A stretch of DNA of 64,000 nucleotides, taken from contig CAMQYS010000001.1 in assembly GCA_947039395.1 (NCBI GenBank), positions 124,001 to 188,000 on the forward strand, in the 5' to 3' direction. This stretch comes from an uncultured Deferribacteraceae bacterium (lineage in GTDB: Bacteria > Chrysiogenota > Deferribacteres > Deferribacterales > Mucispirillaceae). The number at the start of each line of letters is the position of its first letter. Position 1 is the first letter of the stretch. This document shows, one piece after another, positions 37,631 to 46,773 of this stretch. The notes below the pieces were generated by a model. It made no database searches. It was given only the letters and a program-made list of their open reading frames with translations, and was not told where the DNA came from. The position numbers were made by a program, and so were the translations under genes.

Positions 37631-38542
37631 CTAATTCAAACCAAAATCAGATAATAATGTTTTTACATCATCACTATCATCTTTCTTAGGCAAACTATTG
37701 AAATGCAGATATCCAACTAGTGAGCCTAATGCTGTACCTATCTCACGCATTGATAACATTACTTTACGTAATTTCTGCTCTGTTATATCTTGAAACTCTA
37801 AACTTTCTAAAACCCTTAATCCCATTGTATCAACCTTACCTATAACAGAATCAATAGCATCTAAACGATTATTTATAGCAACAATATCACTATTTCTTAA
37901 TGCTGTTTTTAACTCCAACGTGTAAGCAGAAATTAATTTATAGTAATCAAGTAACGTTTCTGTTGATTGAACAAGGTTAGTTATCGCATCATCAGTAGTT
38001 CTATTAACCGATACTAATGAAGTCATTATATCTGGAATAGAACCTCTTGTTTCTGATACAGTAGGATTAATCTCATCCATCTTCATCTTTAATTCAGATA
38101 TTAATTTTAATAACTCTCCAACCTCACCTTTAACATTGAGTGAACTGTTATCTACCTTCTCACCTGATATAATTTTTTTAGCAGCTAATTTAAGATCTTC
38201 TACTGACATATCTTTAAAAACATCCTTATTTATATCTACTTCTTCTCTATTCTGATGTAGATCTTTTTTATCTAAACTATTATGTTCTATGTCAAACATT
38301 TCAACAGATTCAGTTAAGTTAATTATATCTAAATTATCTGTTGAAATATTATCAATATTATAAGTTTCATTATCTAACTCTTTTAGAACATCTTCTTGAT
38401 AGATATAATTATCGTAATAATCATCGCTACTGTGATATCCATCATCGCCGTAATCATCTATCTGATAATCATCGGCATGAAGTGATACTGCTGCATGTCC
38501 AGTAATCTTATTATCTGCTGGTACCTTATCTATATCTAACAA
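37631..38542 (-). CDS. cheZ: CheZ-type CheY-P phosphatase, probably made as an extension of CheW
   Basis: Removes phosphate from CheY to reset the flagellar switch. The catalytic signature FQDITEQ contains D252 and Q256, the acidic residue and glutamine of CheZ, four apart on a helix. The chain ends DDVKTLLSDFGLN, matching the CheY-binding tail. Residues 1-110 are an acidic, Tyr/Asp-rich linker. The listed start is a TTG without a ribosome binding site. The frame is open upstream for 32 more codons (to 38638) into the ten-A run that ends cheW; no ATG or GTG occurs there. A -1 shift in that run would fuse it to CheW as a protein of about 700 residues. Confidence 0.85.
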   Translation of the reverse strand: MLDIDKVPADNKITGHAAVSLHADDYQIDDYGDDGYHSSDDYYDNYIYQEDVLKELDNETYNIDNISTDNLDIINLTESVEMFDIEHNSLDKKDLHQNREEVDINKDVFKDMSVEDLKLAAKKIISGEKVDNSSLNVKGEVGELLKLISELKMKMDEINPTVSETRGSIPDIMTSLVSVNRTTDDAITNLVQSTETLLDYYKLISAYTLELKTALRNSDIVAINNRLDAIDSVIGKVDTMGLRVLESLEFQDITEQKLRKVMLSMREIGTALGSLVGYLHFNSLPKKDDSDDVKTLLSDFGLN

Positions 38543-38633
38543 ACTATCTGCTGTATCTAATAGAACATCTACTGTGTCTAATAAACGGATACTTGTATCT
38601 ACTAAACTATCATCTAAATTATCATAAACTTCA

Positions 38634-38657
38634 GTTAGTTTTTTTTTTCTAAATCCT
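38634..38657 (-). promoter_or_regulatory. Candidate programmed -1 frameshift or slippage site joining cheW to cheZ
   Basis: On the minus strand G, ten A's and C are followed by the cheW stop TAA (38635-38637). The last seven bases before the stop are A_AAA_AAC in the cheW frame, a canonical -1 slippery heptamer. AGGA (38654-38657) lies 9 bases upstream, like the stimulatory Shine-Dalgarno-type element of the dnaX frameshift. The -1 frame then continues as CTA ACT GAA into cheZ. A one-base sequencing error in the homopolymer is the main alternative; in that case cheW and cheZ are simply one gene. Confidence 0.75.
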
Positions 38658-39732
38658 GACGTTTCTTCTTATTAAGTTCCTCTGTTTCTTTCTCTCTCAT
38701 ATTAAGTTCTTTAGATATTAAAGAATCTAACTCATCTTGTGAAACGTGGACCATCTCTTCTATACCTGATTGAGATACAGCATCAGCTAAAACATCCTCA
38801 ACCGAACCACCTCTACGTTTAACATTTAAAGCATCGGTTTCTTGCTCTCTTGCTAATAATTCAGCAGCTATTAAATCATCTATACTTGCCGATTCTGTAT
38901 CATCTACTGGTAATGAAGGAGCAACTACAGGAGTAGATTTCTTCTCTTTATTCAGTTGATCAGTTTCTAGCTCTCTCTTCTTCAACTCTTCTATTATCGC
39001 TTGATCTATATCTAGATCAGCAACAACATCCGCTTCTTCAGGAGCTGACGCACTACTTTGTTGAGAAGAACTTTGAACAGTTGCTGTTTCTGAAGTTTGA
39101 GAAATATCTTGAACAGCTTTAGGTTTAGTATCAGAACCGTTAGAAGATTTTTTATCAGCTCCTATTACAGGTTCACTTGCTTTACCTTTTGTAGAACCTT
39201 TTGCTTTATTACCCTTATTGCCTAACATGATTTTTCTAAGATCACTATCACCCATATTATTGCCATCTTTTAATACTCTATCAATATCAAGTATCATAAC
39301 AAGTCTCTCATCATATCTACATATTCCTAATATGTACTCTTGTCCAACGGAGCCTACAAGTGGCGGAGCAGGTTCTATCATCTCTTTAGTAACACGAATA
39401 ACTGCGGTTACTTCATCTACTACAAAACCTATATTACTTCTATCAAAACGTACAACAATTATGCGTGTTGTTTGATCAAAATCATGACTGCTAAGATTAA
39501 ACTTTACCCTTAAATCCATTACAGGAATAACTTTTCCTCGTAAATTCATCACACCTAATACATAGTCGTCCAAACGTGGGACAACAGTTATCTCTACAGT
39601 TTTTATTATTTCCTGTATCTTCAAAACATCAATTGCATACTCTTCATCACCTAGCTTCATTCCGACAAGTTCGATTATATCAACTTCGCTATCTGAATTG
39701 TAACTTTCGGACAAATCAAAAATCTGTTCCAT
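38635..39732 (-). CDS. cheW: CheW chemotaxis coupling protein with a repeated C-terminal tail
   Basis: Links chemoreceptors to the CheA kinase. Residues 15-160 are the CheW domain: VGMKLGDEEYAIDVLKIQEI, VPRLDDYVLGVMNLRGKVIP, and RFDRSNIGFVVDEVTAV. A Ser/Lys/Thr-rich linker follows, then three copies of a motif of the form EL-RE-ETD-LN-K-R (about residues 240-262, 285-307, 330-355). The ATG has GGGG six bases upstream. The frame ends at a ten-A run, where a shift would continue into cheZ. Confidence 0.92.
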   Translation of the reverse strand: MEQIFDLSESYNSDSEVDIIELVGMKLGDEEYAIDVLKIQEIIKTVEITVVPRLDDYVLGVMNLRGKVIPVMDLRVKFNLSSHDFDQTTRIIVVRFDRSNIGFVVDEVTAVIRVTKEMIEPAPPLVGSVGQEYILGICRYDERLVMILDIDRVLKDGNNMGDSDLRKIMLGNKGNKAKGSTKGKASEPVIGADKKSSNGSDTKPKAVQDISQTSETATVQSSSQQSSASAPEEADVVADLDIDQAIIEELKKRELETDQLNKEKKSTPVVAPSLPVDDTESASIDDLIAAELLAREQETDALNVKRRGGSVEDVLADAVSQSGIEEMVHVSQDELDSLISKELNMREKETEELNKKKRQDLEKKN

Positions 39733-39769
39733 TTAAATCCCCGTTCACTAAAAATAGATAATACAGTAA

Positions 39770-40654
39770 CTATAATTTAAGAAGTATTTGATCGCGTATA
39801 TCATCTATACAACCAACTACATCACTCTCAGGATGCCTCGTATAGTAAGGCTGAAGTAACTTTATTGACTCACTTATATCCTCATCATAAGGAATAAAAC
39901 CCAATTTCTCTACACTAATATTTAAATACTTTTCAACAACTGATGAAAAACCATGAAATACATTTAACTCTCTTTTATATTTTACCATATTTAATATCAT
40001 ACCTGGTCTAAAATATTCTATAAACGATTCTATCGTTGCTGCCATCTTAGGGTCTATCTTCTTAGCTAAATCAACGATAGACTGAACAGATGGAAAGTTC
40101 ATACTCTTACTTCGAAGCTTCTTATTCATATCTTCAAAATCCCATCTATTTGCTAACAACCTTTCTATATGCCTAAATATAGCAACTTTTAGAAAACCAT
40201 ACGCATTCTCTATAGATGTAGGCTCTCCACTCATTATAACTATCTTTTTATCAGCAACATTAAATATATCTATCATATTAAAACTTGTTCCAGCACCTAG
40301 ATCCATAATAACATAATCATACGATGATGATTTTAAATTGGTAAGGATCTTCATCTTCTCATACTTAGATATATTAGCCATACCTAATACATCGCCTGAA
40401 CCACCAACAAAATCTATACCAGCTGGAGATTTAACAATAACTTCATCTAACTTTGCTTTGTCTCGTATAAAATTATATAAACTTACACCAGGTATTTTTA
40501 AGCCTACGAAATTATGCAGGTTTGCTCCACCTAAATCAATATCTACTAGCAACACTTTATGTTTTAAGGATGAAAGTGATATCGCTAGACTAGATGAACA
40601 AAAACTTTTACCAACACCACCTTTACCAGATGCTATTGCTACCAATTGCGCCAT
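39770..40654 (-). CDS. flhG: FlhG/FleN-type MinD-like ATPase
   Basis: A ParA/MinD ATPase that sets flagellar number or placement, together with FlhF. The 294-residue protein has deviant Walker A KGGVGKS (11-17), LLVDIDLGGANLHNFVG, and IMDLGAGTSFNMID. I chose the ATG at 40652-40654 with GGGG ten bases upstream; the longer TTG form includes that site. It leads into cheW 37 bp downstream. FlhF is not in this window. The alternative, a cell-division or chromosome ParA, is less likely given the chemotaxis genes. Confidence 0.82.
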   Translation of the reverse strand: MAQLVAIASGKGGVGKSFCSSSLAISLSSLKHKVLLVDIDLGGANLHNFVGLKIPGVSLYNFIRDKAKLDEVIVKSPAGIDFVGGSGDVLGMANISKYEKMKILTNLKSSSYDYVIMDLGAGTSFNMIDIFNVADKKIVIMSGEPTSIENAYGFLKVAIFRHIERLLANRWDFEDMNKKLRSKSMNFPSVQSIVDLAKKIDPKMAATIESFIEYFRPGMILNMVKYKRELNVFHGFSSVVEKYLNISVEKLGFIPYDEDISESIKLLQPYYTRHPESDVVGCIDDIRDQILLKL

Positions 40655-40897
40655 ATCTAAATTACCCCGTAACAAAAACTTAATTATTTGTAACTAATAA
40701 CTAATATATAAAATTAAGACTTATGATATAGTAATATAATTGTTTTGTCTATATTATTTGATACTATCGTACAAAATAGAAAATAATTTACTTATCTATT
40801 AATTTATAAAAAAATAATCTATATAAGTCTGACTGAAATATCTACACTCTTATATTGTTTCACATAAAAACAAATCATAAATAAATATAACAGTAAA

Positions 40898-41338
40898 TTA
40901 TCTATTCTGGTATCGACTAGAAATAAAATAAACTGTAAAATATGATACAACAGCAGCGATCAATCCGATTATATGAGTACCAACTATAAATGGTAAAAGG
41001 ATACTTTCAAAAAACTCTTTTACATTATCTAAACTAATTGAACTCCAATCCTTAGGAATAACTATCTCTCTACCCAATACAAATGCACCAAATTTTGTTG
41101 TAAGTCCATATATGAATGGTATCGTTATAGGATTAGTAATATACGCTCCTAAAATTAACGGATATACTGGAAGACTAAAAAATGTGGAACAAACTAACGC
41201 TATATAAGTATGAAAGCCTATATATGGAGAAAGCCCTATTAAAACACCTAGAAAAGTAGCTCGTGCTAAGTCTTTAGGTGATCTATCTAGGGATAATACC
41301 AATTTAAATTTTATTCTAAGTTTTTCTAATATCTTCAT
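40898..41338 (-). CDS. DUF2062 family membrane protein
   Basis: A 146-residue inner-membrane protein with a short cytoplasmic start and three hydrophobic segments. Family motifs: SPKDLARATFLGVLIGLSPYIG and the loop TNPITIPFIYGL. Function is unknown; members are often next to glycosyltransferases or regulators. It begins 42 bp after lon and may be cotranscribed with it. Confidence 0.82.
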   Translation of the reverse strand: MKILEKLRIKFKLVLSLDRSPKDLARATFLGVLIGLSPYIGFHTYIALVCSTFFSLPVYPLILGAYITNPITIPFIYGLTTKFGAFVLGREIVIPKDWSSISLDNVKEFFESILLPFIVGTHIIGLIAAVVSYFTVYFISSRYQNR

Positions 41339-41380
41339 CTAACTCTATTATACTAATATGTGCGTATAAATCAATATCAT

Positions 41381-43714
41381 TTATAATCCCACAATTGCAT
41401 GCTTTGCAACTTCATTAAAATTACTTACCTCTATAAGCTTAATCGACTTAGTAACATACTCTGGAAGTTTTAATAAATCCCTAGCATTTTTCTTAGGGAT
41501 TATCACTGTTGTTGCACCTATGCGTTTAGCTGCAAGCAACTTCTCTTTTAATCCACCTATCGGTAAAACTCTACCAGTTATAGTTATCTCTCCTGTCATT
41601 GCAACAGCGTGACGCACTTTCTTAGATGTCAATATAGATAAAAGTGCTGTAGCTATAGTAATCCCTGCCGATGGACCATCTTTCGGAATTGCTCCTGCTG
41701 GAACATGAATATGATAATCATAATCTGTAAATGACTTGCTGTCTATATTATAATCAGTAGCAACTGTTTTTATAAAGCTTAATGCTGCCTTTGAAGACTC
41801 TTTCATAACCTCTCCTAGCATACCTGTTACTATTAAATTTCCACTACCAGCATATCTTGCACACTCAACAAAAAGTACCTCTCCACCTACTGGTGTCCAT
41901 GCTAACCCTGTTGCAACCCCAATATCATTACTTGTTAATTCATCCTCTTTCATATACTTATCGGGACCTAAAAGGTCAACTAAATTCTTTTCAGTAACTT
42001 TAAATTTACTATATTTCTTTTCAACTATACCCCTTCCTACTTTTCTACACAACTTATTTATAACTTGTTCTAAATGGCGAAGCCCACTCTCACGCGTGTA
42101 TGAAGATATAAGTTTCATAATTGAACGCTTATCAAAACTTATTTGACTACTCGTTAAACCATTCTCCTTTATTGCACTATTTATAATATACTTCTCTGCT
42201 ATGATAACTTTCTCTTCCTCTGTATAACCTGGAATATGTATTATCTCCATTCTATCTTGTAACGGTAGAGGAATAGCATCTAATATATTTGCTGTAGTTA
42301 TAAATAGTATCTTACTTAAATCAAACGGTAACGCTAAATAATGATCGATAAAATTCTTGTTCTGTACTGGATCTAAAACCTCTAGAAGTGCAGCAGACGG
42401 GTCTCCTTTAAAATCTGAACCTAACTTATCTATCTCATCTAAAATAAATACTGGATTGCTTGAACCAACGGTATTTATTCCTTGAATTATTCTGCCCGGC
42501 ATTGCTCCTACATATGTTCGTCTATGTCCTCTAATCTCTGCTTCATCTCTTACACCACCAAAACTTATAGATAAAAATTTTCTACCCATCGCTGTTGCTA
42601 TTGATCTGCCTAACGATGTTTTACCAACTCCTGGAGGGCCTACTAAACATAGTATAGGTGCTTTCATATTGCTATTAAGTGAACGTATTGCAAGAAAATC
42701 TAACACTCTCTCCTTAATCTCATCTAATCCATAATGATCTTCTTCTAAAATCTTACTAGCATTTTTTATATCTAAATTATCATCTGTGCTACTACTCCAC
42801 GGTAGATCTGTTAATAAATCAAGATAAGTTCGTACAATATTCGCCTCAGGAGAGTCTTGATACATACTACTTAATCTCTCAAGCTGTTTCTCTGCCTCCT
42901 TCTTAACATCTTTAGGCATCTTAGCTTTACGGATTTTTTTCTTATACTCATCTGACTCTTTAACATGAACCTCTTCTTCTCCAAGCTCACGTTTGATAAC
43001 TTTTAATTGCTCTTTTAAAAAAAAGTTTCGCTGTCCTCTATCTATCTGTCCTTTCGTATCTGAAAATATCTGACTCTTTAATTCAGATATAACAATCTCA
43101 TTATTGATTAAAACTAATAACTTATCTAATCTATCTGAATCTGATTCTAACTCTAGTAACTCTTGTGCCTCTTCAAGTTTTAAACCTAAATTACCTGCTA
43201 TCACATCGACTATTTTACCACTATCATCTACCTCTTCTACAAGTGGAAGTAAATTAGGTATTAAGTTTTTATCTAAATCTGTTGCACGCTCTAATCGTTC
43301 CTTTAACGTTCTAGTTTTTGCTGATATAAGCAGTTTATCCTCTTCTAACTTAGAAGTTACATTAGCTGTCTTAACCATAAAAAACGGTTTAGTTGATTTA
43401 TATTTTTCAACCTTAGCTCTAACCAACCCTTGAACTAATATCTTTATCTTTCCTTCTGATATAGTACTCATACGAATTATAGTTGCAATTGTACCAGTTT
43501 CATATATATCTTCTTTATTAGGGATATCAATTGATGAGTCTTTCTGACTAACTAAAAATATAATATTTTCGCTCTCTAATGCTGCTTCAACTGCTTGAAT
43601 ACTAGATTCTCTTCCAACAACTAACGATACAACGATATGAGGGAAAACTATCATATCTCTTATTGGAAGTAACGGAATATAATTACCCTTAGCAATGCTA
43701 TCAATAGTTTTCAT
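41381..43714 (-). CDS. lon: ATP-dependent Lon protease
   Basis: Degrades damaged and regulatory proteins in the cytoplasm. The 777-residue protein has the N-terminal LON domain (YIPLLPIRDMIVFPHIVVSL), AAA+ Walker A GPPGVGKT (359-366), Walker B VFILDEIDK, the conserved FGGVRDEAEIRGHRRTY, and the protease domain with serine in PKDGPSAG and lysine in GGLKEKLLAA. It lies 42 bp upstream of the DUF2062 gene. The 284-bp upstream spacer presumably holds its promoter. Confidence 0.97.
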   Translation of the reverse strand: MKTIDSIAKGNYIPLLPIRDMIVFPHIVVSLVVGRESSIQAVEAALESENIIFLVSQKDSSIDIPNKEDIYETGTIATIIRMSTISEGKIKILVQGLVRAKVEKYKSTKPFFMVKTANVTSKLEEDKLLISAKTRTLKERLERATDLDKNLIPNLLPLVEEVDDSGKIVDVIAGNLGLKLEEAQELLELESDSDRLDKLLVLINNEIVISELKSQIFSDTKGQIDRGQRNFFLKEQLKVIKRELGEEEVHVKESDEYKKKIRKAKMPKDVKKEAEKQLERLSSMYQDSPEANIVRTYLDLLTDLPWSSSTDDNLDIKNASKILEEDHYGLDEIKERVLDFLAIRSLNSNMKAPILCLVGPPGVGKTSLGRSIATAMGRKFLSISFGGVRDEAEIRGHRRTYVGAMPGRIIQGINTVGSSNPVFILDEIDKLGSDFKGDPSAALLEVLDPVQNKNFIDHYLALPFDLSKILFITTANILDAIPLPLQDRMEIIHIPGYTEEEKVIIAEKYIINSAIKENGLTSSQISFDKRSIMKLISSYTRESGLRHLEQVINKLCRKVGRGIVEKKYSKFKVTEKNLVDLLGPDKYMKEDELTSNDIGVATGLAWTPVGGEVLFVECARYAGSGNLIVTGMLGEVMKESSKAALSFIKTVATDYNIDSKSFTDYDYHIHVPAGAIPKDGPSAGITIATALLSILTSKKVRHAVAMTGEITITGRVLPIGGLKEKLLAAKRIGATTVIIPKKNARDLLKLPEYVTKSIKLIEVSNFNEVAKHAIVGL

Positions 43715-43998
43715 TATTAAAACCTCACATCATGTTTAGACTTATCTAATTTTGAGTGGAAATATAATAAACTACTTTATAAATTATTCACTATTTAAGT
43801 AATTAGATGAAGTTAGTATATGATATGATCATCAACCATTATTGCAATAAATAATGTTGTAAGTTATTAAAAATCAACTTTATCATCAATGAGTTACGAT
43901 TTTATCACTTTTTTTAAATTCATGAAATATAATACGATTATTTCTTAATTGTTCTATAATACTTTTTTGAATTAATTACAGAAATATATAATTAGATT

Positions 43999-44865
43999 TT
44001 AATTATTTGGTAACTCTTTTATAATCTTATTCAAATCATCTTTAAGGTCTAAACGCTTATGTGCAAAATTGATAGTTGCCTCTAATAATCCTGATCTTGT
44101 ACCACAATCAAAACGCTTACCTTCAAATTCGTATCCGTATACCTTTTCATTTGTTGCAACTAAGTTTAATGCATCTGTTAATTGTAACTCATTATTACAA
44201 CCGATATTAATATCCTCTAACGCCTTCATTACTGAACTTGTTATCACATATCTACCGATAATAGCATTAGTTGATGGAGGATTAAATTTAGGTTTTTCAA
44301 CTAAAGAGTCTAAAAGTGATAATCTGTCATTGATACACTCTTTAAACTTCACAATACCATATTTACTGCTATCCTCTTCCTTGACTTTCATCGTTGATAC
44401 AATAGGAAAACCGTACTCCTCAAATTGAGTCATAAGCTGGGATACAACTGGAGTATCTGATAATATAATATCATCTGGAAGTATCACAACGAACGGATCA
44501 TTATTGACTATATCTTTAACACATAAAATAGCATCGCCTAATCCAAGCATACGCTTTTGACGGACATAAACAAGATTTATCATCTCACTTATCTTTTTGA
44601 TCTCTTCTAACATCTCTAAATTGCCTGATTCTATAAGAGTATTATTTAACTCTACATTAATATCAAAATGATCTTCTAACGCTTTTTTAGTTCTACCTGT
44701 AATAAATATAATACGCTCAATACCTGAATCAATCGCCTCTTCTACTGCGTACTGGATAAGTGGTTTGTCGATTAAGGTTATCATCTCTTTAGGTATTGCT
44801 TTAGTCGCGGGAAGCATTCTTGTGCCAAAACCTGCAACTGGAAAAACTGCCGTTTTAATTTTCAT
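43999..44865 (-). CDS. galU: UTP-glucose-1-phosphate uridylyltransferase
   Basis: Makes UDP-glucose for lipopolysaccharide and other glycans. The 288-residue protein has the nucleotidyltransferase signature VAGFGTRMLPATKAIPKEM, VYVRQKRMLGLGDAIL, the loop VVILPDDI, and the C-terminal FEGKRFDCGTRSG. It follows the unknown gene 44902-45723 by 36 bp and is probably cotranscribed with it. Confidence 0.96.
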   Translation of the reverse strand: MKIKTAVFPVAGFGTRMLPATKAIPKEMITLIDKPLIQYAVEEAIDSGIERIIFITGRTKKALEDHFDINVELNNTLIESGNLEMLEEIKKISEMINLVYVRQKRMLGLGDAILCVKDIVNNDPFVVILPDDIILSDTPVVSQLMTQFEEYGFPIVSTMKVKEEDSSKYGIVKFKECINDRLSLLDSLVEKPKFNPPSTNAIIGRYVITSSVMKALEDINIGCNNELQLTDALNLVATNEKVYGYEFEGKRFDCGTRSGLLEATINFAHKRLDLKDDLNKIIKELPNN

Positions 44866-44901
44866 AATGCACCATAAATATTAATATTGTATAAGTTAAA
44901 A

Positions 44902-45723
44902 TTATTTTTTAGAGATAAGTTTTACAATAAAACTTGCAACTTTATCGTAATAGTAAGATGGAAGAACTATTGACGTTTTACCAAAACTATAATCATTAAA
45001 AAGAAATGTGTCTGGTGATATAATCTCAATATATGGCGATCTTGAAATCTTTATAATTGAACTGCTTTTTATCGTAAAGTTATAATTCTCAACAGTTGGA
45101 ATAAGTTTTTTTACTATTGATATAGGATCATCATGTTTTGAGATTACTACTAAATCACCTTTCGATACATACATCTCAATTCTGCTCTTATCTGCAAAAA
45201 ACACAAAATAATCTCTACCTAATACTGTTTTATAATCAAACGTAGAATTATATATATAAATCTTGTAATCACTGTCTTTATTAATAGATTTCGTAAATAT
45301 TTTAGCTGTGCTATAAGCCTTTCTAACCTCTGATAAATATTTAAATGAAACTACTTCGTTATTAGAAAGATCAGACTTGAAAAGCATATTACTCTTATAC
45401 ATTACAAGATCATTAAAAACACCACTATCTAAATCATTATCTATTCTCTTTAGTGACATATTAACTGTCAACATACGAAGCTTATTTAAAATCGTAGGCT
45501 TAAAAAGAAACATCCGTTCCTCTTTCTTACTCTCTTTAGAGTTTGACTGGCTATTCATCTCAAATGTACGATAATGATCTGTTAAAAAATAATTAACTCT
45601 ATCAACTACTGGAGAGTGGATATCCTCAACATTAGCTAACACTACACTTACTCCACGTAATTTTAACTGTCTACTAATAAGAACCATAGTAGCCGATGGA
45701 TTAATAAATACTATATCTGCCAT
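44902..45723 (-). CDS. Unknown protein overlapping mqnE
   Basis: A 273-residue protein with no signal or membrane helix. The start MADIVFINPSATMVLISRQL and later strand-rich segments (KYLSEVRKAYSTAKIF, SDYKIYIYNS) suggest a soluble alpha-beta fold, but I recognise no motif. Its ATG lies inside the last codons of mqnE, a 13-bp overlap implying translational coupling. It is cotranscribed with mqnE and galU. Asn/Lys/Ser-rich composition matches the surroundings, so it is not obviously imported. Confidence 0.65.
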   Translation of the reverse strand: MADIVFINPSATMVLISRQLKLRGVSVVLANVEDIHSPVVDRVNYFLTDHYRTFEMNSQSNSKESKKEERMFLFKPTILNKLRMLTVNMSLKRIDNDLDSGVFNDLVMYKSNMLFKSDLSNNEVVSFKYLSEVRKAYSTAKIFTKSINKDSDYKIYIYNSTFDYKTVLGRDYFVFFADKSRIEMYVSKGDLVVISKHDDPISIVKKLIPTVENYNFTIKSSSIIKISRSPYIEIISPDTFLFNDYSFGKTSIVLPSYYYDKVASFIVKLISKK

Positions 45724-46727
45724 ACTTTTAACTCCTTGTAAAATGAGTCTCTCATTACAGGTGTCATATTAGCAGATCTTATAAGATTAACTAACTCACT
45801 CTCAAGCATAGAATCTTCAGATTTTGCACCTGCTGCATAAGTTATATTCTCTTTTATAATCGTACCATCTAAATCATCTGCACCAGCTCGTAGTGCTACC
45901 TGTGCAGTTTTACTACCAAGCATAACCCAGTATGCTTTGATATGCGGGATATTATCTAATACAATCCTTGATGCTGCTATAATTCGTATATCATCTATAC
46001 CTGTTGACTTATGAACATCTGACAAAAATGTGCCATCTGGATGAAACGATAACGGAATAAATGATACAAATCCACCTGTCTCCTCTTGAAGTTTTCTAAG
46101 TCTTAATAGATGATCAAACCTTTCACTATCACTCTCAATATGTCCGTATAGCATAGTTGCGTTAGTACGGATACCCTCTTTATGAGCGATCCTATGAATA
46201 TCTAACCATCTATTACTTGATATCTTCTCTGGACATATTTCAGCTCTTACCTTCTCATCAAAAATCTCTGCTCCACCACCAGGCATTAACTCTAAACCTG
46301 CAGATTGTAACGCTTTTAAAACATCTGCTATAGATAAACTAGATATAGTTGAAAAATAATCTATCTCAACTGCTGAAAAACCTTTAATAGATATATGAGG
46401 ATAACTACTCTTAATCGCTGATAACATATCTGTATAGTAACTAAAAGGATAATCTGGGTGGAGTGAACCAACTATATGAACTTCATTAAGATTCTCTGCA
46501 TACTCTGATATATAAGATAGTACATCATCAATACTCATCTCGTAAGCACCAGCATCACCCTCATCTTTTGCAAAAGCACAAAATTTACAATGACTAGCAC
46601 ATATGTTTGAGTAGTTTATATGCATATTCTTTACAAAAAATGCTTTGTTACCCCATAAATTTTTTCTAATTTTATCAGCTTTATTTACTAAATCATAAAA
46701 CTCGTATTCAAATGGATTATATTGCAA
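45711..46727 (-). CDS. mqnE: Aminofutalosine synthase MqnE
   Basis: Radical-SAM enzyme of the futalosine pathway for menaquinone. The 338-residue protein has the cluster motif C43-x3-C47-x2-C50 (SNICASHCKFCAF) and family signatures HIVGSLHPDYPFSYY, LMPGGGAEIFDE and TNATMLYGHIES. The start is TTG with GAGAG upstream. It implies menaquinone as the respiratory quinone. MqnC is a close relative, but the PGGGAEIF and YGHIE motifs point to MqnE. Confidence 0.92.
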   Translation of the reverse strand: MQYNPFEYEFYDLVNKADKIRKNLWGNKAFFVKNMHINYSNICASHCKFCAFAKDEGDAGAYEMSIDDVLSYISEYAENLNEVHIVGSLHPDYPFSYYTDMLSAIKSSYPHISIKGFSAVEIDYFSTISSLSIADVLKALQSAGLELMPGGGAEIFDEKVRAEICPEKISSNRWLDIHRIAHKEGIRTNATMLYGHIESDSERFDHLLRLRKLQEETGGFVSFIPLSFHPDGTFLSDVHKSTGIDDIRIIAASRIVLDNIPHIKAYWVMLGSKTAQVALRAGADDLDGTIIKENITYAAGAKSEDSMLESELVNLIRSANMTPVMRDSFYKELKVWQI

Positions 46728-46773
46728 TTCTTACTCTCGCTTATATTATTTCGTAATATATTAATAATTAACT

